DNA of 64,000 nt from NCBI RefSeq assembly GCF_002099195.1, contig NZ_NBYX01000014.1, forward strand, positions 156,213 to 220,212, written 5' to 3'. The translations under genes were made by a program, and so were the position numbers. This DNA is from Burkholderia puraquae. Its GTDB lineage: Bacteria > Pseudomonadota > Gammaproteobacteria > Burkholderiales > Burkholderiaceae. Under the pieces are notes generated by a model. That model saw only the letters and a program-made list of their open reading frames with translations. It searched no databases and had not been told where the DNA came from. Below are positions 33,134 to 42,996 of the stretch, piece by piece; the stretch's first letter is position 1, and the number at the start of each line of letters is the position of its first letter.

Positions 33134-35317
33134 TTACGCGCGTGATGCGTCGGCGCCGGCCGCCGCCACCACGTATGCCGATGCCTGCTTCGTGCCGTCC
33201 GGCAGCGTTTGCAGATACACGCCCTGGATCTCCGGCTCGAAACCCGGCAGCGCGTTGATCCCGGCTTCGAGCGCGCGGAAGTAGTCGAGCGCCGGGCCGC
33301 CCCATGCCTCGCCGGGCACCACGCAGAAGATGCCGGGCGGATAGGGCAGCGCGCCTTCCGTCGCGATCCGGCCTTCGATGCGATCGAGCGTGACGAGCTC
33401 GACGTTGTTGCGGATCAGCTCGGCATTCGCGGCCTGCGGCAGCATCGCCTGCTTCGGGAACTGCGCGCGCCGGAACATCAGCTTCTGCAGACGCTTCATG
33501 TCGTGGCTGCGGTAGAAGTCGTGCATCCGCTGGCACAGTTGCCGCAGGCGCATGTTGCCGTACAGCTCCGGATACGCTTCGCACAGCGACGGAATCGCTT
33601 CGCGCAGCGGCGTGTCCTGGTCGAGGTGGCGTTCGAACTGCGCGAGGTGCGCGACCAGATGCTGCAGCTTGCCGAAGCTCTCCGAAGGCGTGAGCAGGAA
33701 CAGGATCGTGTACAGGTCGGCCTTCTCGGGCACGACGCCGTGCTCGCGCAGGTAGCGCGCAAGGATCGGCGCCGGCGCGCCGAACGGCGCATATTCATGC
33801 GTGTCGCGATCGATGCCGGGTGTCGTCAGCAGCAGCTTGCACGGGTCGACGAAGTACTGGTCGTCCGCATAGCCTTCGAAGCCGTGCCACGCGTCGGACG
33901 GGTGGAACCGGAAGAAACGCAGGTCGTCGACGATCTGCTCGGTCGGGTAGTCGGCCCACGGGCGGCCGTCGACGCTCTGCGGAACGAACGGTCGAATCTG
34001 GCGGCAGGTCTTCAGCAGCAGCTTGCGCGCATCGACGCCGTGTGCGACGCAGTCGCGCCACAGGCGCTTGCCGGCCGGGCCCGCATGCATCTGCGCGTTG
34101 ACGTCGAGTGCCGCGAACATCGGGTAGAACGGGCTCGTCGACGCATGGATCATGTACGCGTTGTTGAAGCGCCGGTGATCGCAGAAGCGCTTCTGGCCTT
34201 CGATGTGGCTGTCCTTCTTGTGGATCTGCGACGTCTGCGAGAAGCCGGCCTGCTGCTTGTGCACCGACTGCGTGACGAAGATGCCAGGATCGTCGGGGCC
34301 GAGCGTGAGCATCAGCGGCGAGCAGTCCTGCATCATCGGGATGAACTGCTCGTAGCCGACCCACGCCGAATCGAACAGGATGTAGTCGCACAGATGCCCG
34401 ATCCGGTCGACGATCTCGCGCGCGTTGTAGATCGTGCCGTCGTAGGTGCCGAGCTGGATCACCGCGAGCCGGAACGGGCGCGGCCGGTCGGCGCGCTCCG
34501 GCGCGACGTCGCGGATCGCGTCGCGAATGCGCGCTTCGTCGAGCGCCGCGCTGTCGACGCCGCCGATGAGGCCCCACGCGTTGCGCGCGGTCTCGAGGTA
34601 AACCGGCCGCGCGCCCGACAGCACGAGCGCGCCGAGGTGTACCGACTTGTGGTTGTTGCGGTCGAACAGCACGAGATCGTCAGGGGCGAGCAACGCGCTC
34701 GTGACGACCTTGTTCGACGTCGACGTGCCGTTCAGCACGAACCAGGTCTTGTCCGCGTTATAGATCCGCGCGGCGTTGCGCTGCGCTTCCAGCGCCGGGC
34801 CTTCGTGGATCAGCAGGTCGCCGAGCCGGACGTCGGCGTTGCAGAGGTCGGCGCGGAAGATCGTCTCGCCGAAGAAGTCGAAGAACATCCGGCCGAGCGG
34901 ATGATTCGAGAAGAACTGGCCGCCTTGGTGGCCGGGGCAGTCGAACTCGACGTAGCCGCGCTGCACGTAGTCGCGCATCACCTTGAAAAACGGCGGCAGC
35001 AGGTTTTCGCTGTAGATGTCGGCCGCGGCGGAGATCTGCCGGCCGTAGTAGTGACGCCCGCCGTGCCGCAGCTGGATCACGCCGCTCGCACTCGGCAGGA
35101 TCGACGGCGGCACTTCCTGGTTGGGTTCGACCGCGACGAAGAACGGAATCGCGAACCCGGTTCTTGCGACGGTTTTCAGCACCTGTTGTGCCGAATCGAT
35201 GCCGACGACGATGGCCGCGATATTCGTGAAGTCGGTCTGAAATACGTCGACCTGTTCGTGCGTGGTGAGGAAGGCGCCAATCAGCGCCGGCTCGACTGCG
35301 ATTTTCAACAGGCTCAC
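33134..35317 (-). CDS. speC: Ornithine decarboxylase (SpeC/SpeF type, fold I PLP)
   Basis: Converts ornithine to putrescine, consuming a proton. The 727-residue protein aligns with E. coli SpeC (711) end to end: N-terminal flavodoxin-like wing domain (TDFTNIAAIVVGIDS), FDCPGHQGGQFFSNHP, NGTSTSNKVVTSALL, IQLGTYDGTIYNAREIVD, DSAWVGYEQFIPMM and the PLP Lys354 in TQSVHKQQAGFSQTSQIHKK. The C-terminal domain has EGALPYPPGIFCVVPGE. I chose GTG 35317, with GGGAGA six bases upstream, which matches the SpeC N-terminus; the open frame further upstream is unlike the family. It is divergent from the adiA-like/potE pair, suggesting acid-stress or polyamine control. Confidence 0.93.
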   Translation of the reverse strand: MSLLKIAVEPALIGAFLTTHEQVDVFQTDFTNIAAIVVGIDSAQQVLKTVARTGFAIPFFVAVEPNQEVPPSILPSASGVIQLRHGGRHYYGRQISAAADIYSENLLPPFFKVMRDYVQRGYVEFDCPGHQGGQFFSNHPLGRMFFDFFGETIFRADLCNADVRLGDLLIHEGPALEAQRNAARIYNADKTWFVLNGTSTSNKVVTSALLAPDDLVLFDRNNHKSVHLGALVLSGARPVYLETARNAWGLIGGVDSAALDEARIRDAIRDVAPERADRPRPFRLAVIQLGTYDGTIYNAREIVDRIGHLCDYILFDSAWVGYEQFIPMMQDCSPLMLTLGPDDPGIFVTQSVHKQQAGFSQTSQIHKKDSHIEGQKRFCDHRRFNNAYMIHASTSPFYPMFAALDVNAQMHAGPAGKRLWRDCVAHGVDARKLLLKTCRQIRPFVPQSVDGRPWADYPTEQIVDDLRFFRFHPSDAWHGFEGYADDQYFVDPCKLLLTTPGIDRDTHEYAPFGAPAPILARYLREHGVVPEKADLYTILFLLTPSESFGKLQHLVAHLAQFERHLDQDTPLREAIPSLCEAYPELYGNMRLRQLCQRMHDFYRSHDMKRLQKLMFRRAQFPKQAMLPQAANAELIRNNVELVTLDRIEGRIATEGALPYPPGIFCVVPGEAWGGPALDYFRALEAGINALPGFEPEIQGVYLQTLPDGTKQASAYVVAAAGADASRA

Positions 35318-35825
35318 GCGAACTCTCCCGTCAATGTGCGGAAACGGGAGCCGCATTCGCACGGGCGCGTAATCCACGTAATCCGACACGTGCCGCAGCC
35401 GATTGAAACGCTCCCGCGAATGCTGAATGCCGAATGGCGCGCCGCACGAAGAAGCCTTGTGTGGCAAAGCGAAACCGCCGCCGGTCAAGGCACGGCGCTG
35501 CCGATCGTAGCAACAAAACGGGGCGAATTCAATCGAACGGAATCGACGATCCCGGTGCGGGATGGGAGCGATCGGATAATCGGGAATGGCGTGCTGCAAT
35601 GCACATCAAAATGAACCGATCGTGAAATGGGAATTAAAAACGATTGGCAGTTTCTCCGAATCGTCGGCTTTTCATCGAATGGCATCTATGGCATAGTCGG
35701 CTCCGAATTGGATGGCGAATCAAACCGGATTTGCGAGCGTCTCACGCCGCTGCCCGTGGCCTGCTGTCCGCGTGCTCGTGAGATGGATAACCCGAACGAA
35801 GCATCGGAACAACGAGGGCAACAAC
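35318..35825. promoter_or_regulatory. 508-base divergent regulatory region between two decarboxylase genes
   Basis: No gene is supported here. The region must hold promoters in both directions, and its middle (about 35605-35700) is more AT-rich. The length is more than needed for two simple promoters, so regulator sites or long leaders are likely; I cannot name a motif. Confidence 0.45.
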
Positions 35826-38126
35826 ATGAATACGTCCGTCGGTGGTATTCGTCGTCTCGGCATGCGCGCGCTTTTGGTCGACGACGAGATCGCGCAGGAA
35901 ACCGCGACCGGGCGCGCGGTCCGCACGCTGAGCGCGGAGCTCGCGCAGCGCGACATCGACGTGCTCACGGCAACCTCGGCCGACGACGCGATCATGCTGA
36001 TCCGTTCCGATCCGTCGATCCAGTGCGTGCTGCTCGACTGGGATCTCGGCGTGGACGGCCACGGCCCGTCCGAGGCGGTGGTCGACGCGATCCGGCATCG
36101 CAACGGCAACGTGCCGATCTTCCTGCTGGCCGACCGCAGCGTCGCATCGACGGTGCCGTCCGCGGTGATGGGGCAGGTCGACGATTTCGTGTGGCTGCTC
36201 GAAGATACGGCCGACTTCATCGGCGGGCGCATCCACGCGGCGATCGAACGCTATCGCGCAACCGTGCTGCCGCCGATGTTCGGCGCGCTCGCGAAATTCT
36301 CGCGCGTCTACGAATACTCATGGCATACGCCCGGCCATACGGGCGGCACGGGCTTCCTGAAATCGCCCGTCGGCCGCGCATTCTTCGAATACTTCGGCGA
36401 AGCGCTGTTTCGCTCCGACCTGTCGATCTCGGTCGGCGAGCTCGGCTCGCTGCTCGACCACTCGGGCCCGATCGGCGAAAGCGAGCGCTACGCAGCACGC
36501 GTGTTCGGTGCGCATCGCACGTATCACGTGACGAACGGCTCGTCGACGTCGAACCGGATCATCCTGATGGCGAGCGTGAGCCGCGACCAGATCGCGCTGT
36601 GCGACCGCAACTGCCACAAGTCGGCCGAACACGCGATGACGATGTCGGGCGCGATCCCGACCTACCTCGTGCCGACGCGCAACCGCTACGGGATCATCGG
36701 GCCGATCGCGTCGGAGCGTCTCACGCAGGCGGCGATCCGCGAGGCGATCGCGTCGAACCCGCTCGCGGCCGGGCTCGCCGACCGCCAGCCGAAGCATGCG
36801 ATCGTCACCAACTCGACGTACGACGGCCTGTGCTACAACGTCGCGCGCGTCGAGGAACTGCTCGGCGCAAGCGTCGACCGGCTGCATTTCGACGAAGCCT
36901 GGTACGGCTACGCGCGTTTCAATCCGATCTACCGCGACCGCCATGCGATGCACGGCGACCCGCGCGATCATCGTGCGGACCGCCCGACGGTGTTCGCGAC
37001 GCAGTCGACGCACAAGCTGCTGACCGCACTGTCGCAGGCGTCGTACATCCACGTGCGCGACGGCCGCAACCCGATTCCGCATGGTCAGTTTAACGAAACG
37101 TTCATGATGCACGCGTCGACGTCGCCGAACTACGCGATCATCGCGTCGAACGACGTCGCGGCCGCGATGATGGACGGCCCCGGCGGCGCGGCGCTCACGC
37201 ACGAGTCGATCGAGGAGGCCGTCGCGTTCCGGCAGATGATCGCGCGGATGAACAGCGAGTTCGGCGCGAAGGGCGACTGGTTCTTCGAATGCTGGCAGCC
37301 CGACACCGTGCTCGAGACGCGCACGGGCCGCACGCTGCCGTTCCACGATGCGCCGCCCGAGCTGCTCGCGAGCGACCCGTCATGCTGGGTGCTGCGCCCC
37401 GGCGCGCAATGGCACGGCTTCGGCAATATCGAGGATGGCTACTGCATGCTCGATCCGATCAAGGTGTCGATCGTCACGCCGGGCGTCGCGCCGGCCGGCG
37501 GCCTGATGCCGGTCGGCATTCCGGCGAGCGTCGTGACCGCGTATCTCGATGCACGCGGGATCGTCGTCGAGAAGACGACCGACTTCACGATCCTGTTCCT
37601 GTTCTCGATCGGCATCACGAAGGGCAAGTGGGGCTCGCTCGTCAGCGCGCTGTGCGACTTCAAGCGCGACTACGACGCGAACCTGCCGCTCGACATGGCG
37701 ATTCCGTCGCTCGCGAAGGCGCATGGTTCGCGCTATGCGGGCATGGGGCTGAAAGACCTGGCCGACACGATGTTCGCGGCGATGGAGCAACTCGGCACGA
37801 CGCGGCTGATGTCGGAAGCATTCTCGATCCTGCCGAAGCCGGAGATGAGCCCGGTGCGGGCGTACGAGCATCTGGTGCGGGGCCGTGTCGAGCAGGTCAC
37901 GCTCGAGGCGCTGGCCGGGCGCACGGTCGCCACCGGCGTCGTGCCGTATCCGCCGGGCATTCCGCTGCTGATGCCCGGCGAAAACGCGGGGCCGGCCGGC
38001 GGCCCGGTGCTCGGCTACCTGAAGGCGCTCGAAGCGTACGACCGGCGCTTCCCGGGCTTCGCGCACGACACGCACGGCGTGGAAGTCGAGGACGGCACGT
38101 ATCGCGTGTACTGCCTGACGGCCTGA
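35826..38126 (+). CDS. AdiA-type arginine/lysine decarboxylase with receiver-like N-terminal domain
   Basis: A 766-residue PLP decarboxylase closer to E. coli AdiA (biodegradative arginine decarboxylase) than to SpeC. Residues 1-140 are a response-regulator-like wing domain (MRALLVDDEIAQE, CVLLDWDLGVDG), the form shared by AdiA, LdcI and CadA. The PLP Lys397 is in TQSTHKLLTALSQASYIHV. AdiA-like blocks are HASTSPNYAIIASNDVAAAM, DGYCMLDPIKVSIVTPG, TTDFTILFLFSIGITKGKWG and VVPYPPGIPLLMPGEN. Product would be agmatine (or cadaverine). The neighbour is a PotE-like antiporter, normally a partner of ornithine decarboxylase, so the true substrate is open. A GAGGG lies nine bases before ATG 35826. Confidence 0.88.
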   Translation: MNTSVGGIRRLGMRALLVDDEIAQETATGRAVRTLSAELAQRDIDVLTATSADDAIMLIRSDPSIQCVLLDWDLGVDGHGPSEAVVDAIRHRNGNVPIFLLADRSVASTVPSAVMGQVDDFVWLLEDTADFIGGRIHAAIERYRATVLPPMFGALAKFSRVYEYSWHTPGHTGGTGFLKSPVGRAFFEYFGEALFRSDLSISVGELGSLLDHSGPIGESERYAARVFGAHRTYHVTNGSSTSNRIILMASVSRDQIALCDRNCHKSAEHAMTMSGAIPTYLVPTRNRYGIIGPIASERLTQAAIREAIASNPLAAGLADRQPKHAIVTNSTYDGLCYNVARVEELLGASVDRLHFDEAWYGYARFNPIYRDRHAMHGDPRDHRADRPTVFATQSTHKLLTALSQASYIHVRDGRNPIPHGQFNETFMMHASTSPNYAIIASNDVAAAMMDGPGGAALTHESIEEAVAFRQMIARMNSEFGAKGDWFFECWQPDTVLETRTGRTLPFHDAPPELLASDPSCWVLRPGAQWHGFGNIEDGYCMLDPIKVSIVTPGVAPAGGLMPVGIPASVVTAYLDARGIVVEKTTDFTILFLFSIGITKGKWGSLVSALCDFKRDYDANLPLDMAIPSLAKAHGSRYAGMGLKDLADTMFAAMEQLGTTRLMSEAFSILPKPEMSPVRAYEHLVRGRVEQVTLEALAGRTVATGVVPYPPGIPLLMPGENAGPAGGPVLGYLKALEAYDRRFPGFAHDTHGVEVEDGTYRVYCLTA

Positions 38127-38172
38127 ACGAGCGACCGGCCGTGCGGCGGCCTCACATCGAAGGATCGACATC

Positions 38173-39558
38173 ATGGAAAACGCAGCGCGCATGTCCGGCG
38201 CGGCCACCGCGGCCGCGCCGAAGAACCGGATGAACGTCTGGCAGCTGACCATCCTCACGGCGGTCAACATGATGGGCTCCGGCATCATCCTGCTGCCGTC
38301 GAAGCTCGCGCAGGTCGGCACGATCTCGCTGCTGTCGTGGATCGTCACGGCCGGCGGCTCGCTCGCGCTCGCCTATGCGTTCGCGCGCTGCGGGATGCTG
38401 AGCCGCAAGCCGGGCGGGATGGGCGGCTACGCGGAATATGCGTTCGGCAAGGCCGGCAACTACATGGCGAACTACACGTACGGGCTGTCGCTCGTGATCG
38501 CCAACGTCGCGATCGGCGTCACGGCGGTCGGCTACGGCACCGTGCTGTTCGACGCGACGCTGTCGCCGCTGCAAACCGGCCTGTGGACGATCTTCCTGCT
38601 CGTGCTGACGACCGTCGCGAACTTCGGCGGCTCGCGCATCACCGGCCGGATCGGCGCGGTGACGGTGTGGGGCGTGATCATTCCGGTCGTCGTCGTGTCG
38701 CTGATCGGCTGGTTCTGGTTCAGCGGCGCGACCTGGGGCGCCGCGTGGAACCCGAACGACCTGCCGTTCGGGCCGGCCGTCGGCAGCTCGATCGCGGTGA
38801 CGCTGTGGGCGTTCCTCGGGCTCGAATCGGCGTGCGCGAACTCGGACGCCGTCGAGAATCCGGAGCGCAACGTGCCGATCGCCGTGCTCGGCGGCACGAT
38901 CGCGTCGGCGATCTTCTACATCGTGTCGACCAACGTGATCGCGGGGATCGTGCCCAACGCGATCCTCGCGAAGTCGAACGCGCCGTTCGGCATCGCGTTC
39001 GCGACGATGTTCACGCCGACGGTCGGCACGATCGTCACCGCGCTGATGGTGATCGCGTGCATCGGCTCGCTGCTCGGCTGGCAGTTCACGGTCGCGCAGG
39101 TGTTCAAGAGTTCGGCCGACGTCGGCTACTTCCTGCCGGTGTTCGCACGTGCGACGCGCACCGGCACGCCGATCGTCGGGATGGTGATCCTGCTGGTCGC
39201 GCAGGTCGCGCTGGCGCTGATGACGATCAGCCCGGAGCTGAGCAGCCAGTTCCAGAAGATCGTCGATCTGGCGGTCGTCACGAACCTCGTGCCCTACGTG
39301 ATGTCGATGGCCGCGCTGATCACGATCCAGAAGGTCGCGAAAGTGCCGCCGGCGAAGGCGCTGCTGACGAACGTGATCGCGATGGCGGCCACCGCGTACA
39401 GCTTCTATGCACTGTTCAGCTCGGGCGAGCAGGCGCTGATGCTCGGCGGCCTGTGCGTGTTCCTGGGCTGGACGCTGTTCGGCTTCGTCAGCGCGCGCTT
39501 CTACCAGATGGAAGTCGACGCCCATGTGAAGGAGCCGGGGAAGTCGCTGCAGGCGTGA
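38173..39558 (+). CDS. potE: Putrescine/ornithine antiporter PotE-like
   Basis: A 461-residue APC-superfamily antiporter with 12 transmembrane segments, exchanging an amino acid for its decarboxylation product. It matches E. coli PotE almost throughout: WQLTILTAVNMMGSGIILLP, GGMGGYAEYAFGKAGNYMAN, WGVIIPVVVVSLIGWFWFS, WAFLGLESACANSDAVENPE (PotE Glu207 region) and LLGWQFTVAQVFKSS. A 23-residue N-terminal extension is present. CGAAGGATCG precedes the ATG. It is 46 bases after the adiA-like gene, forming a two-gene operon that would raise cytoplasmic pH during acid stress. Confidence 0.93.
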   Translation: MENAARMSGAATAAAPKNRMNVWQLTILTAVNMMGSGIILLPSKLAQVGTISLLSWIVTAGGSLALAYAFARCGMLSRKPGGMGGYAEYAFGKAGNYMANYTYGLSLVIANVAIGVTAVGYGTVLFDATLSPLQTGLWTIFLLVLTTVANFGGSRITGRIGAVTVWGVIIPVVVVSLIGWFWFSGATWGAAWNPNDLPFGPAVGSSIAVTLWAFLGLESACANSDAVENPERNVPIAVLGGTIASAIFYIVSTNVIAGIVPNAILAKSNAPFGIAFATMFTPTVGTIVTALMVIACIGSLLGWQFTVAQVFKSSADVGYFLPVFARATRTGTPIVGMVILLVAQVALALMTISPELSSQFQKIVDLAVVTNLVPYVMSMAALITIQKVAKVPPAKALLTNVIAMAATAYSFYALFSSGEQALMLGGLCVFLGWTLFGFVSARFYQMEVDAHVKEPGKSLQA

Positions 39559-39579
39559 CCGGCGCGGCGGTTGCCGCCG

Positions 39580-40488
39580 TTATCGGGCAGGGCGGGCCAG
39601 CAGCGGCGGGATGTCCTGCTTCAGCACGTCGACGACGGCCCGTACGCGCGGCGGCAGCGGCCGCTGCGCGTGCACGAGCACGTTGAGCGCGAAGTCGGGA
39701 ATCACGTGCCGCGGCAGGAGCTCGACGAGCGTGCCGGCCGCGAGCGCATCGGCGCAGGCCGGCTGCTGGACCACGCCGATGCCGCCGCCGGCCACGATCG
39801 TGTCGAACATCGGGCGCCAGTGGCTCGTCGTCATGATCGTGCGGATGCGCGCGTATTCGAGCGCGTCGCCTTCGCACTGCAGCGGCAGCCGTTCGCTGGC
39901 GAAGACGCCCTTCACGCGGATGAACGGATGGTTCGCGAGATCGGCCGCCGTGTCGATCGGGCCGTGCCGCTCGAGATACGACGGCGCGGCGACGAGCCGG
40001 CGGCCGACCGCGCCGACCGGGTGCGCGACGAACCCGCCGTCGCCGAGCTGCCCGACGCGGATCGAGATGTCGACGCCTTCCGTGACCGGATCGACGATGT
40101 CGTCGTTCAAGACCAGATCGATGTGCAAGTTCGGATACGCGGTGCGGACATGCATCAGCACGCCCGGCAGCACGACCTCGCCGAAGCATTGCGGCGCCGC
40201 GAGCCGGATCGTGCCGTCGAGTGCATGTTCCGTCTTCGAGACCGATGCGACCGCATCGTCGGCCGCTTCGAGCAGTTCCTTGCTGCGTTCGTAGAAGATG
40301 CGGCCTTCTTCCGTGCATGTGAGGGTGCGCGCACTGCGCAACAGGAGCCGTGTGCCGAGATGCTTCTCGAGTCGCTCGATGCGCTCGCTGACGGCCGGCT
40401 GGCCCATGTCGAGATCCCGCGCCGCGCCGGACATCGTGCCGCGCTCGACGACCCTGACGTAGATGCGCATCGTCGCCAGCAAATCCAT
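39580..40488 (-). CDS. LysR-family transcriptional regulator
   Basis: A 302-residue LysR protein: HTH in MDLLATMRIYVRVVERGTMS and DMGQPAVSERIERLEKHLGT, effector domain from about residue 90 (IRLAAPQCFGEVVLPGV, GVDISIRVGQLGDGG, GGGIGVVQQPACADAL). This N-terminus is the DsdC/CrgA-like type common in Burkholderia. The 3' end converges on potE with a 21-base gap. It is divergent from the glycolipid-binding-like gene at 40663, its most likely target by position. Confidence 0.9.
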   Translation of the reverse strand: MDLLATMRIYVRVVERGTMSGAARDLDMGQPAVSERIERLEKHLGTRLLLRSARTLTCTEEGRIFYERSKELLEAADDAVASVSKTEHALDGTIRLAAPQCFGEVVLPGVLMHVRTAYPNLHIDLVLNDDIVDPVTEGVDISIRVGQLGDGGFVAHPVGAVGRRLVAAPSYLERHGPIDTAADLANHPFIRVKGVFASERLPLQCEGDALEYARIRTIMTTSHWRPMFDTIVAGGGIGVVQQPACADALAAGTLVELLPRHVIPDFALNVLVHAQRPLPPRVRAVVDVLKQDIPPLLARPAR

Positions 40489-40662
40489 GAAGTCGCGCCC
40501 CTTGTCCGGTTCCGGTTGATGCCGATCGACGGATGGTACCAAAGCAGGGCCGCCCGAAGGTGCGTGATGAACCGATACTGACCATCGGATGCCGAAGCCG
40601 CGTGTGTTCGCCGGTGCGATGGGCGACAATCGGCTTCCGTGCGATCGACCGGAGACGACGAC

Positions 40663-41247
40663 ATGACGCAACAGGATGAAGCGGTGCGCACGCACTGCGT
40701 CGCATGGCAGGTCGTGCGGACGTGGCAGGCGGCCGAATGGTGCAGGCTCGTCGAGTCGCGAACGGGAGTCGACCTGTCGGGGGTGGTGTCGGGGGCAATC
40801 GACGGTTCGCCGTTTCGCATCGATTACGCGATCGCATGCAGCGCCGACTGGCTCACGCGCTCGGCGCGCATCACGCAGTGGGGCGGCACGCTGCCGCCGC
40901 GGCAGCGGGATATCGCGTGCGACGCGGGGCGATGGACGATCGATGGCATCGACGTACCGGCGCTCGCTGGCGCGACCGACCTCGATCTCGGTTTCAGCCC
41001 GTCGACGAATACGCTGCCGATCCGTCGGCTCGGGCTTGCCGTCGGTGAGGCGGCCGTGATCCGTACCGCGTGGCTGCGCTTTCCGGATTTGGAATTCGTG
41101 CGTGGCGAGCAACGGTATACACGCACGGCGGAGCACGTGTACCGCTACGAAAGCGGCACGTATGCGGCCGATATCGCGATCGACGAAGCGGGCCTAGTCA
41201 CCGACTACGACGAATGGCGGCGCATCGGCGCGGCACACGTTCGCTGA
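40663..41247 (+). CDS. Putative glycolipid-binding domain protein
   Basis: A 194-residue soluble protein resembling the glycolipid-binding (DUF1089, Pfam PF06475) family: an early HCVAWQVVRTWQAAEW strand, paired beta segments with SPFRIDYAIACSADWLTRSA, GRWTIDGIDVPALAGATDLD, LGFSPSTNTLPIRRLGLAVG, and the C-terminal YRYESGTYAADIAIDEAGLV. Function in bacteria is unknown. ATG 40663 is preceded by CCGGAGACG. Divergent from a LysR gene. Confidence 0.75.
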   Translation: MTQQDEAVRTHCVAWQVVRTWQAAEWCRLVESRTGVDLSGVVSGAIDGSPFRIDYAIACSADWLTRSARITQWGGTLPPRQRDIACDAGRWTIDGIDVPALAGATDLDLGFSPSTNTLPIRRLGLAVGEAAVIRTAWLRFPDLEFVRGEQRYTRTAEHVYRYESGTYAADIAIDEAGLVTDYDEWRRIGAAHVR

Positions 41248-41287
41248 TTCACGCGTACCGCACCGCGCGCGGCGGCAGCGGTGCGCG

Positions 41288-42280
41288 TCAGCGTGCGCTG
41301 GCCACCGACAATTTGCCCGGAATCAGCTTCAGCGTGCTGAACGTGTCGGCGATGTTCTGCTGATACGCGAGCGTCGCGTCGCTGATCGGCTGCACACCGT
41401 AGCCGGCGCGCTTGAGCGCGACTTCGAGCGTCGGCGCGTCGAGGCCGACGAGCGGCGACAGTTGCGTGGCAACTTCCGGCACATGGTCGCGTGCCCAGCG
41501 GTCGACCGCGTCGACTTCGTCGAGCAGCGCGCGCAGCACCTGCGGGTGAGCGGCCGCGTATTTGCGCGCGGCGAGGTAGTACTGCGTATTGCGCACGAGC
41601 CCTTCGCCGTTCGCGATCACGCGCGCGCCGATCTGCCGCTCGGCGGCGGCCAGGTACGGATCCCAGATCACCCACGCATCGACGCTGCGCTGCACGAACG
41701 CGGCGCGCGCGTCGGCGGGCGTCAGGTAGATCGGCTGGATGTCGGCATACGTGAGGCCCGCGTGCTCGAGCGCCTTCACGAGCAGGAAGTGGACATTCGA
41801 ACCCTTGTTGAACGCGACCTTCTTGCCGCGCAGCTGCGCGACGCTGCGGATCGGCGAATCGGGCAGCACGACGATCGCCTCGCCCTGCGGCGCGGGCGGC
41901 TCGTTGCCGATGTAGACGAAATCGACGCCGCCCGCCTGCGCGAAGATCGGCGGCGTCTCGCCGACCGTGCCGACGTCGATCGCGCCGGCGTTCAGGCCCT
42001 CGAGCAATTGCGGGCCGGCCGGAAATTCGAGCCATTGCACCGTGACGCCCTGGCTCGCGAGCCGCTTCTCCAGCGTGCCGCGTGCCTTGAGCACGACGAA
42101 GTTGCCGTATTTCTGGAAGCCGATGCGCAGCCGTGTGCCGCTGTCCTGCGCGTGCGCAGGCAGGCCCGCGAGCGGGCCGAGCGCGAGCCCGGCCAGGCCG
42201 GCGGCCGCGCCTTGCAGCCATTGGCGGCGATGCGGGTTCGCCGGTGTCGGTTCAACGTCTGCGTGCGGTGTGTCGTTCAT
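41288..42280 (-). CDS. Aliphatic sulfonate-type ABC transporter substrate-binding protein (SsuA-like)
   Basis: A 330-residue periplasmic binding protein. A twin-arginine-like signal (HRRQWLQGAAAGLAGLALG, cleavage near AHA-Q) precedes an SsuA/TauA-type domain: LRIGFQKYGNFVVLKARGTL, VQWLEFPAGPQLLEGLNAGA and DVGTVGETPPIFAQAGG, then VIWDPYLAAAERQIGARVI. It should capture alkanesulfonates or related organosulfur compounds. There are no permease or ATPase genes beside it; the nearest set is the operon at 47256-50921, which may share it. Confidence 0.87.
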   Translation of the reverse strand: MNDTPHADVEPTPANPHRRQWLQGAAAGLAGLALGPLAGLPAHAQDSGTRLRIGFQKYGNFVVLKARGTLEKRLASQGVTVQWLEFPAGPQLLEGLNAGAIDVGTVGETPPIFAQAGGVDFVYIGNEPPAPQGEAIVVLPDSPIRSVAQLRGKKVAFNKGSNVHFLLVKALEHAGLTYADIQPIYLTPADARAAFVQRSVDAWVIWDPYLAAAERQIGARVIANGEGLVRNTQYYLAARKYAAAHPQVLRALLDEVDAVDRWARDHVPEVATQLSPLVGLDAPTLEVALKRAGYGVQPISDATLAYQQNIADTFSTLKLIPGKLSVASAR

Positions 42281-42588
42281 CGAGGCGTCCTGCGTGCGAA
42301 GGAGCGGGCCGCGCGCGAAAGGCGCGCGGTCGGCGCAGGGCGGGGCCAGGTGCGGGCGCTGCACGCCACGGGCCGGCCCGCGCCGGACTCGTGACGATAC
42401 GTCCGCGAGCGCTGGCGGCCAACCAACGAATGCGCATATGCAAATCAGCGGCGGACTCGGTGGCGTCGTTCGAGCCGGTGATCAGCACAAGCACCCGCAG
42501 GATCCCGCCGGCGTGGCGGGCCGCGTCGGCGAAATCGCAGCTTCGCACGGGCGTGCGCCCGGCGTCGGACGAACGGCTGCCGCGATGC
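42281..42588. other. Intergenic region
   Basis: About 310 bases upstream of the SsuA-like gene. I see no supported gene or clear motif; promoter of the minus-strand SsuA-like gene expected. Confidence 0.35.
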
Positions 42589-42996
42589 TCAATCGGAGCC
42601 GGCCGGGCTTTCCTCGATCGAATCGACGCGATCCGGATAGAACGCGAGATGCCCGCGGATCGCATCGACGGCCGGATAGGGCGCCTCGTAGGTCCAGACG
42701 GCATTGACCGCGCGCTCGCCGCCGACCGGAATCGAGTAGTAGGCGGCGTCGCCCTTGTACGGACAGTACGTCGCGTGATTGGTGCGTTGCAGCAGTGTCA
42801 GGTCGGTGTCCTCGCGCGGGATGTAGAGCACCGCCGGGTAGGCGGCTTCACGCAGCGCCAGCGCGCGGCGCGTATCCGCGACGACCCTGCCGGCCGCCTT
42901 GACCACGACGCGCCGCGGGTGCAGTTCGACCGTGATCGGGTGATCGGGGCCCGGCGTCTTCACCGGGCGAGCAGACGTTTCGGAGCTGACAGGCAT
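42589..42996 (-). CDS. DUF427 domain protein
   Basis: A 135-residue protein of the DUF427 family: HPITVELHPRRVVVKAAGRV, the conserved VLYIPREDTDLTLLQRTNHA followed by TYCPYKGDAAYYSI, and WTYEAPYPAVDAIRGHLAFY near the C-terminus. The fold is a small beta barrel of unknown function, often encoded near oxidative metabolism genes. AGGAGG lies nine bases upstream of ATG 42996. Confidence 0.85.
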   Translation of the reverse strand: MPVSSETSARPVKTPGPDHPITVELHPRRVVVKAAGRVVADTRRALALREAAYPAVLYIPREDTDLTLLQRTNHATYCPYKGDAAYYSIPVGGERAVNAVWTYEAPYPAVDAIRGHLAFYPDRVDSIEESPAGSD

